Positions 43,598 through 49,037 of a DNA stretch of 49,037 bases are shown piece after piece. Numbering within the stretch: position 1 is the first letter of the stretch; each line of letters opens with the position of its first letter. The DNA comes from Herpetosiphonaceae bacterium (GTDB taxonomy: Bacteria; Chloroflexota; Chloroflexia; Chloroflexales; Kallotenuaceae): positions 1,352 through 50,388 of the forward strand of contig JACDGP010000029.1 of the NCBI GenBank assembly GCA_013821605.1. Reading direction: 5' to 3'. The position numbers and the translations under genes were made by a program. The notes below the pieces were generated by a model. The model had not been told where the DNA came from, did not search any database, and saw nothing but the letters and a program-made list of their open reading frames with translations.

Positions 43598-44859
43598 AAG
43601 CTAAGCAAGTCCTCGAATGGGGCTGAGTCTTCGTAGGGGCCGATCACCGACAGGTGCAAGCCATCACTACGGACCAGCCGCTGGGCGACCCGCAGTACAT
43701 CCTCCTGGGTGACGGCTTCGATCTCGGCGACGAACTGTTCGACCGGCAGCACCCGGCCGTAGCGCAGAATGTGCGAGCCGTTACGCGCCGCTACCGACCA
43801 CGAATCCTCTAGCCCGAGCAGCATGCGGCCTTTGGCCTGCTCCTTAACGCGCTGCAGCTCACCCTCAGTAATGCCCTCGTCGCGCAGTTTGGACATGACG
43901 TCCAAGCAGGCGCGAATGGCCTCAGTTGCTTTGCTGAGATCAACGCCACCGCCGATGATCCAGCTGCCGGCGTCGTTGAACTCCGAGGTATCCGAGAAGA
44001 CCGAGTAGGCGAGGCCACGCTCTTCGCGGATCTCCTGGAAGAGGCGCGATGACATACCACCGCCGAGCACCGAATCGAGCACCTGGAGCGGGCGACGGTC
44101 GGGATCGTTATAGGACAGGCCGGGCAGACCCAGGCAAAAGTTAGCCTGCTCGGTTTCTTTCTGTAAAAATGTCAGCTTGGGACCGGGTCGTACCGGCTCC
44201 GTATGGGTCGGCTCATAGACCTGGCCCTCGGGATAACCGGCCAGGGCTTTAACCCAGGTATCGACCATCTCGGTGGTCGAACGGTTACCGGCAATCGAGA
44301 TCACCGTGCTGGGCATGGTGTAGTGCTGCGCCTGGTAGGCCAGCAGCTCATCGCGACCGACGCCGGCCATTGTTTCGGCCGTACCGGCAATGTCCCAGCC
44401 CAACGGCTGATCGCCCCACATGCTGCGGTTCAGCAGATGGTAGACCCACTCACCGGGATCATCGTGGCTCATGTTGATCTCTTCGATGATGACGCGGCGC
44501 TCCTTGGTCACCTCTTTGGGATCGAACTTGGAGTGGAGCAGCATGTCGCTCAAGGTGTCGACCGCGCGGTCGAAGTGGATATCGGCGACTTTGGCAAAGT
44601 AGACGGTCGAGTCATAGGAGGTGGAGGCATTAATAAAGCCGCCGATGCCTTCGATGGACTCGCTCAACTCGCGGGCATTGCGCCGCTGCGTGCCCTTGAA
44701 CAGCATATGCTCTAAAAAGTGAGAGACGCCGCTCACCGGTTTGGTCTCGTAGCGCGAGCCAACCTTGGTAAAAATGCCCATCGAGACCGAGTGAATATTA
44801 GGAAGCTCTTCGGTGACAATCCGGAGACCGTGCGGCAGATCGAGTATGACAGGAGCCAT
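43594..44859 (-). CDS. M16-family zinc protease (pitrilysin-type)
   Basis: Cytoplasmic-looking zinc peptidase of 421 residues, related to PqqL / mitochondrial processing peptidase beta. HFLEH (47-51) supplies two His and the catalytic Glu; the third ligand is probably Glu127 in VIIEEINM. The second M16 half (about 180-400) lacks the zinc motif, with a GGGMSSRLFQEIREERGLAYSV signature. The ATG at 44859 has AAAGG upstream; an in-frame TTG precedes it. No adjacent M16 partner gene, so it is a single-chain homodimer type. Confidence 0.93.
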   Translation of the reverse strand: MAPVILDLPHGLRIVTEELPNIHSVSMGIFTKVGSRYETKPVSGVSHFLEHMLFKGTQRRNARELSESIEGIGGFINASTSYDSTVYFAKVADIHFDRAVDTLSDMLLHSKFDPKEVTKERRVIIEEINMSHDDPGEWVYHLLNRSMWGDQPLGWDIAGTAETMAGVGRDELLAYQAQHYTMPSTVISIAGNRSTTEMVDTWVKALAGYPEGQVYEPTHTEPVRPGPKLTFLQKETEQANFCLGLPGLSYNDPDRRPLQVLDSVLGGGMSSRLFQEIREERGLAYSVFSDTSEFNDAGSWIIGGGVDLSKATEAIRACLDVMSKLRDEGITEGELQRVKEQAKGRMLLGLEDSWSVAARNGSHILRYGRVLPVEQFVAEIEAVTQEDVLRVAQRLVRSDGLHLSVIGPYEDSAPFEDLLSF

Positions 44860-45184
44860 CAAAAACCTTTCGTTATGTTTGGCTCGTATTGTACTGCGCT
44901 TTAGGAAAAGGGGTGAGAAGGGTATTTATTCTGTGACTCATTGCCAGCAATGAGGTTTTTAGATGAGCCGTCAACGCGTGTTTTAGGTGATTGCCAAAGG
45001 AAAATCGACTTTTTGTGATACAATAGAAAACAATAGCCCACCATTGCTCTTGAACTTGGCGCAATGATGCAAAAAGCAATGAAAACAATGGGAACAATGG
45101 CGGTCGGCGGCTCATAGGCGGAGGTAGGATGTGGGTGCCGGTCATAAAGCATAGGGGGTATTATAACACATTAGAACTGATGTG
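44860..45184. repeat. intergenic region with hairpin and CAATG array
   Basis: 325 bp without a gene. CTCATTG-CCAG-CAATGAG (44937-44954 with GC) forms a perfect hairpin followed on the plus strand by GTTTTTAG, a terminator shape with no upstream gene. Further right CAATG occurs at 45062, 45077, 45086 and 45095 (spacing 15, 9, 9), and the CATTG/CAATG core is the same pentamer as in the hairpin. Composition is AT-rich compared with the rest of the window. Could be operator clusters for the M16 gene, or an sRNA. Confidence 0.5.
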
Positions 45185-45670
45185 TCAAATCTGGATACAG
45201 CTCTCGATGATCATGGCGAGGGCTGCCTCCACAGTTGCTTGCTGATTGGTGATACGGTCACCGGTGAACAAGCAGCGCTGCGACTGGGTGCCGGTAGGTG
45301 TGGCAACGGCAACGTAGACTAAGCCGACGGGCTTATCAGGGGTCGCACCGCCCGGCCCGGCGATGCCGGTGGTGGCAACGGCAATATCGGCACCGAAGCG
45401 GGTGCGGACGCCTTCGGCCATGGCTTGAGCGCACTCCGCGCTGACAGCACCGACCGCCATGATGATCTCCAAGGGGACACCGAGCTGGGCCATTTTGACA
45501 TCGTTGCTATAGGAGATCACGCCACCGAGGTAATAGGCCGACGAGCCGGCAATGGTCGTGATGGTGCCGCCGACGAGACCGCCGGTACAGGATTCGGCGG
45601 TGGCAAGCTGCCAGCCACGGGCTTGGAGGCTTTGGCCAGCTTTGTGGGCGAGGTCGTAGAGATTGTTCAT
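45185..45670 (-). CDS. pncC: CinA C-terminal domain protein, nicotinamide-nucleotide amidase
   Basis: Stand-alone PncC domain (161 residues), which deamidates nicotinamide mononucleotide to nicotinate mononucleotide in NAD salvage. Motifs: AESCTGGL with nucleophile-region Ser27/Thr29, [11 protein letters not shown], and [19 protein letters not shown] 45670 is chosen; ATG 45688 overlaps the end of the PIN fusion gene and has GAAG nearby. The gene follows the fusion by 7 bp and may be translated from the same mRNA. Confidence 0.9.
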   Translation of the reverse strand: MNNLYDLAHKAGQSLQARGWQLATAESCTGGLVGGTITTIAGSSAYYLGGVISYSNDVKMAQLGVPLEIIMAVGAVSAECAQAMAEGVRTRFGADIAVATTGIAGPGGATPDKPVGLVYVAVATPTGTQSQRCLFTGDRITNQQATVEAALAMIIESCIQI

Positions 45671-45677
45671 ACCATCA

Positions 45678-47462
45678 TTATGCACCATCTTCGCCCAGTT
45701 CCAAGCGCTCCTTGAGTGCCCGTAGCTTCTGGGCCAGGAGCAGATAGGGAGAGCCTTGCGGTTCGTCCTTTTCGGCCCATTGTGCTTGCTGCTCAAGCTG
45801 TGCCACCAGGGCAGCCCGCTGCTCGGCATTGTCCTCCGCGAGGCGTTGGTTAACTGCCGCCGTTGCTGCTGCTTCGATCCTGGCAATCTTTTGGGCTGCG
45901 GTTTCTTGTGGCGTATCGAGGGCACGTAGATTGTCTCGGATCGTTTGGGTGGTAGGATGATCAGGACCGAGACGTTGCTCGCAAATTGCGAGGGCACGCT
46001 CATAATAGGGTCGCGCCGCTTGATAGTCGCCTTGGGCACGGAGCAGAACGCCCAGGTTGTTGAGGCTGAGAGCGGTATCGGGATGATTGGCACCCAACAC
46101 CTGCTCACGGATGGCGAGGGCACGCTCGTAGTACGGACGGGCGGCGGCAAAGTCACCAATCATCTGGAGCTGATAGCCCAGTTCGTTGCAGAGGTCGGCT
46201 GCCACTTCGTCCATCCGCTCACATGCCCGATCGGTGATAACACGCAGATGGGACTGAAGAGCGAGGAGTGGTGCTGGGTAGCCTTCGTTGTTGTAGGAGC
46301 GAGCAACCTCCAACATCGCGTTTTCCACTGCTAGTTGTGCTAATTGGTCGGTCGTAACCGATTGTACAAAGGTAGCAAGCAACCGATGGAGACGAAGAGC
46401 ATCCTCGCCGTCCGTTTCAAGCAAGCCAAGATCGTCGCTAAGACGCAGCACAGCGTCCTCGAATTGGAACGCGGCATCGGGATCGTCGGATAACACAAGG
46501 GTTCGTTGGAGGAGCCAAGGTGGTAATGACACGCCGGGAGCAAAGCAGGCGATACGCGCGAGGGCTTGCAGCGCGAGTGTATCGGTTGGGTGGCTGGCAT
46601 CTAGGCGTTCGTAGCTGAGGGCAAAGGTGCGAGCCAAGCTTTCAGTACGCTTCGTCGGCGAGACGCCTAGATTCTGTAACGAGCGGTCGGCGAGCAGGTT
46701 GGGTTTATGCAGTCGGTCGAGGTATGCGCCAGGTGTGATGGCGTTACGATATTTAGCCAGGAAGCTGCCGGCAAGCTGCAAGGCCAGCGGTAGGTCGCCC
46801 AATTCCTCGGCAATCGCGGCAAGGGCCGGATCCGCAGGAGGGAGATCGGGACGGTGCTTGCGCAGCAAGGCGATGCTGGCATCACGCGCTAGGACGGCCA
46901 AAGCAAGCGGATGAACATCCAAGATCGAGTCGTAGTGCGCGCGACGGCTTGTTAGCAGGATATGGCAGCCACCACCCGGCGGGCGCCATTGTTGCAGTAA
47001 TTGCTCATCTTCGCAGTTGTCGAAAATCAATAGGCGGGGCAGCGGGTTCTGCCAGGCAGATTCCACGAGGCCGACTTGATCGGCGAGCGCGAGAGTAGCG
47101 AAGTCACTGTCCAGCGAAAATACACTTCGCAGCCCACTGCTTTCAGCAACTGCAATAAGCGATGCATCGGCAATATCCATCGGAGTATCGCGATACTTGT
47201 CCATCAGTACGGACATACGCTCTAGTTCGCGTGGTACCAAATCATAAAGAATCAGTCTACCCGTTGCCCATAGTCGCCAAAGCTCTGCTTGATAGCGATG
47301 TCTGCCAACAGAGCCCAGCAAGTACATTGCTTCCACAAAACATGGCCAAGTTGTTAGTAATGGGCCAGGAGGCAGACGTTGCGCGATGATCACACAGGCC
47401 GGATGGTGTACATCGTCCTTATCCAGCAACGCGACGAGCGGCCCCGTATCAGTCAATATCAC
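45678..47462 (-). CDS. PIN-domain / P-loop-less NB-ARC / TPR fusion protein
   Basis: Chimeric protein of 594 residues. N-terminus is a PIN endoribonuclease domain (about 1-128): acidic residues Asp5 ([11 protein letters not shown]), Glu44 (CFVEAMYLL), Asp99 and Asp118/120 (LDSDF) match VapC toxins. From about 140 it continues as the back half of a STAND ATPase: [10 protein letters not shown] (Walker B-like), CHILLTSRR, and the [16 protein letters not shown] helix; the P-loop that should precede by about 80 residues is absent. A helical region follows, then two 42-residue TPR repeats (about 440-525, [11 protein letters not shown] in each). GTG start overlaps the antitoxin stop as GTGA. It may be a toxin with a sensor platform, or two genes fused by deletion. 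Confidence 0.85.
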   Translation of the reverse strand: MILTDTGPLVALLDKDDVHHPACVIIAQRLPPGPLLTTWPCFVEAMYLLGSVGRHRYQAELWRLWATGRLILYDLVPRELERMSVLMDKYRDTPMDIADASLIAVAESSGLRSVFSLDSDFATLALADQVGLVESAWQNPLPRLLIFDNCEDEQLLQQWRPPGGGCHILLTSRRAHYDSILDVHPLALAVLARDASIALLRKHRPDLPPADPALAAIAEELGDLPLALQLAGSFLAKYRNAITPGAYLDRLHKPNLLADRSLQNLGVSPTKRTESLARTFALSYERLDASHPTDTLALQALARIACFAPGVSLPPWLLQRTLVLSDDPDAAFQFEDAVLRLSDDLGLLETDGEDALRLHRLLATFVQSVTTDQLAQLAVENAMLEVARSYNNEGYPAPLLALQSHLRVITDRACERMDEVAADLCNELGYQLQMIGDFAAARPYYERALAIREQVLGANHPDTALSLNNLGVLLRAQGDYQAARPYYERALAICEQRLGPDHPTTQTIRDNLRALDTPQETAAQKIARIEAAATAAVNQRLAEDNAEQRAALVAQLEQQAQWAEKDEPQGSPYLLLAQKLRALKERLELGEDGA

Positions 47463-47749
47463 AACTGTCCTTGCTGCCGTTTTTTGATGAGTATGTCGGT
47501 AAATGTCTTACCTGTAGCTTCAGAGAGGCGCGCGCCACCAGGAATATATTCGCTACTGTGCAGTACACCAATGAAGTCAGCGAGGAAATCAGCTAACGTT
47601 TCGGTATTCTCTGTCGGTTGTGTGATGTCCACTGGCCGGACAAATTGCCGACGGAGGCTATCTAAGGCAAGCCGTTCTGGAGCAATTCCTTGTTGCTGGG
47701 CCTGTTCCCTGAGGGCGTGTTCTATATCAGGTGTTAGTGTAAGCTCCAT
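47459..47749 (-). CDS. antitoxin-like protein coupled to PIN fusion
   Basis: Small protein of 96 residues, ATG 47749, weak AAGG upstream. The beginning (LTPDIEHALREQAQQQGIAPERLALDSLRRQF) resembles ribbon-helix-helix antitoxins, and the end ([12 protein letters not shown]) matches a tail seen in VapB-like proteins that accompany PIN toxins. It overlaps the toxin-like gene by 4 nt, the normal antitoxin-first order. An upstream extension to 47782 exists but starts from a poor signal. Confidence 0.8.
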   Translation of the reverse strand: MELTLTPDIEHALREQAQQQGIAPERLALDSLRRQFVRPVDITQPTENTETLADFLADFIGVLHSSEYIPGGARLSEATGKTFTDILIKKRQQGQL

Positions 47750-47827
47750 GAGGTACCATCCTTCTGCTATGCTGTTCAGCATAGCTATTGTACCGAGATA
47801 CCTCGGGATGTGCTTCGCGTTGTAAAG

Positions 47828-48030
47828 CTAACCTAGCTCCACATATTCGCTTTGGGATTGCGGTGCAGGAACGGGAAGGCCCGACTCACGAAGTCCTTCA
47901 ACATGGAAGGCAATTGCTTCGTGAATCAACTCCATGACTTCGTCTTGAGTCTCCCCTATTGCGACACAGCTGGCAATATAGGAAGATACGCGCCATAGCT
48001 CATTTCGCCCTGCTCGAATTTTGCGTATCT
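47828..48030 (-). pseudogene. HicB-like antitoxin remnant (frameshift, no start)
   Basis: In the minus strand, one frame reads RYAKFEQGEMSYGAYLPILP and the other continues CVAIGETQDEVMELIHEAI to PVPAPQSQSEYVELG and a stop at 47828. Together they match HicB (…YLPxLPGCVAxGET…AIxFHxEGL). The frames meet around 47966-47973, where one base is missing in the Gly codon before Cys. The 5' end runs close to the stop of the neighbouring transporter and has no credible start. No hicA was found next to it. Confidence 0.75.
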
Positions 48031-48034
48031 GGTC

Positions 48035-49037
48035 TCAATCGGGGTTGATTGATGCTTGCGACTGTGACTTCCGAAGCACCTGCGCGACCGGACCGGAGAG
48101 TGCGAGGATGGCGATCAGGCCCGCGAGGAGGTACGAGCCGCCTTGGAAGAGATCGAGCAACAGGATCGGGCTCAACACTCCGCCGAGCGCACCGGCAACG
48201 AGGAGCCCGCCAAGTCTGAAAAGCGACTGTGTGGTGCCGATGGCACCGAAGATCCTGCCACGGTATTCATCCTTGACACCGCTTTGCATCAGGGTCGTCC
48301 AGCTTGCTCCGATAGCTGCAGCGGGGAGGCCGACAATGGCAATCAAGAGCAAGCCCGGCCAAAGACCGGCCAGCATCAGGGGATATGTAAAGAGCGCGAT
48401 GTCGATCAAAGCGAATATGATCGGGGCAAGGCCGGCAAGCCGCCGTGGGGAGAAGCTGCTACTTAGCGCGCCTATCGCCAGACCGCCCAGTAATCCGCCT
48501 ACGGCCTGCGCGCTCATTAACCAGCCCAGTTCCTGCGCGCCGCCACGCAACACCTCCTTGACCCATACCACAAAGATCACGCCCATCACGCCTTCGCCTA
48601 GCGCGCCAATCGCAAACATAGCCATGAGCACCGCCACCAGCCGTTCGCGGCGTACGATGCGCAAGCCTTCCAACCACTCACGCCATACCGCTCGCCACGC
48701 CCGTTCGGCTGCCGCCGCCGCGTTGACCACGTCAGCCCGCTTCACCCTGCCGGACGCGGTCACCAGGAATATCAAGACGGCGCCCAGCAGAAATGAGAGG
48801 GCGTCGGCAAGTGCTACTCCCGAGAGGCCAAACCGAGCGGCAATAATCCCTCCCAGGGCCGGACCCACCAAACGTGCGAGGTTGCTGTTCAGGGAGTTGA
48901 GCGCATTGGCGGCCACCAGGTGTTCCTCGCCGGCAAGCGTAGGCAGGAAGGCACTTTCGGCCGGGCCGAAGAACTGGGCCACAATGGCCTCAAAAAAGGA
49001 GACCAGGTAGACGAGCCAGACCCGGTCGACAGAGTGC
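48035..49037 (-). CDS. MFS transporter, 5' truncated by window end
   Basis: Partial major facilitator; the coding frame continues through 49037, so the N-terminus lies outside. At least eight hydrophobic helices remain, plus the family loops NSLNSNLARLVGPALGG and a conserved YRGRIFGAIGTTQSL. The pattern of MFS with GEEHLVAANALNSLN is that of the EntS/MFS_3 group, drug or siderophore exporters. Residues 1-18 of the visible part read HSVDRVWLVYLVSFFEAI. The stop is 48035. Confidence 0.9.
   Translation of the reverse strand, partial: HSVDRVWLVYLVSFFEAIVAQFFGPAESAFLPTLAGEEHLVAANALNSLNSNLARLVGPALGGIIAARFGLSGVALADALSFLLGAVLIFLVTASGRVKRADVVNAAAAAERAWRAVWREWLEGLRIVRRERLVAVLMAMFAIGALGEGVMGVIFVVWVKEVLRGGAQELGWLMSAQAVGGLLGGLAIGALSSSFSPRRLAGLAPIIFALIDIALFTYPLMLAGLWPGLLLIAIVGLPAAAIGASWTTLMQSGVKDEYRGRIFGAIGTTQSLFRLGGLLVAGALGGVLSPILLLDLFQGGSYLLAGLIAILALSGPVAQVLRKSQSQASINPD

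Noticed and set aside
45062-45099. CAATG boxes as a CRISPR or replication origin
   Set aside because: Repeats are 5 bp, spacing 15/9/9, no DnaA boxes or parAB/dnaA nearby.
48021-49010. 329-codon plus-strand frame opposite the MFS transporter
   Set aside because: Shadow frame rich in Arg/Ser/Pro; the minus strand shows membrane helices and MFS loops.

Overview
The window looks like a chromosomal segment of a Chloroflexota bacterium, probably of the class Chloroflexia. This is an inference from gene style: moderately high GC, a split Tad-like pilus locus with two CpaB paralogs, STAND/TPR proteins of the kind common in that phylum, small two-domain multicopper oxidases and dispersed GC-rich hairpin repeats. 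No rRNA, tRNA, CRISPR array or intact mobile element was seen.

Region 1 (1-12.7 kb) starts with an ABC exporter, then an apparent stress / low-oxygen metabolism cluster: alpha/beta hydrolase, tandem universal stress protein, acetate kinase, a dead phosphoketolase, a DoxX-type membrane protein, a frameshifted thioredoxin-reductase-like flavoprotein lacking the redox cysteines, a CBS-pair protein, a response regulator plus PAS-GAF histidine kinase, and a secreted two-domain multicopper oxidase. Five near-identical 14-bp promoter elements (consensus TWACSKKKCGTGAM) lie 65-115 bp upstream of five of these genes and suggest an uncharacterised regulon.

Region 2 (12.9-20.9 kb) carries a membrane-anchored trypsin-like protease, then a MoxR / DUF58 / two-VWA-protein operon, and a large polytopic glycosyltransferase-like protein whose promoter predicts a leaderless mRNA.

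Region 3 (20.9-32.1 kb) is a Tad (type IVc pilus / type II secretion-like) locus in two divergent halves. The minus half encodes two TadE-like pseudopilins, a large TadG-like VWA protein and one CpaB. The plus half encodes the second CpaB, CpaE with a receiver domain, CpaF, TadB and TadC. I see no Flp pilin, prepilin peptidase or secretin here.

Region 4 (32.1-45.7 kb) holds metabolic and signalling genes: a formamidase/acetamidase-family protein, a heterodimer-like pair of ABC exporters, a PYROXD2/CrtI-like flavoprotein, a GH20 hexosaminidase-like protein, a dispersed repeat, a DUF192 protein, a multidomain GGDEF diguanylate cyclase, an M16 protease and a PncC-type nicotinamide-nucleotide amidase.

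Region 5 (45.7-49.0 kb) is toxin-antitoxin-like. It contains an antitoxin-like gene translationally coupled to an unusual PIN-domain / P-loop-less NB-ARC / TPR fusion, then a frameshifted HicB remnant and an MFS transporter running off the window. The PIN fusion, the promoter-motif family and the concentrated gene decay (phosphoketolase, reductase, hicB) are the observations most worth follow-up.
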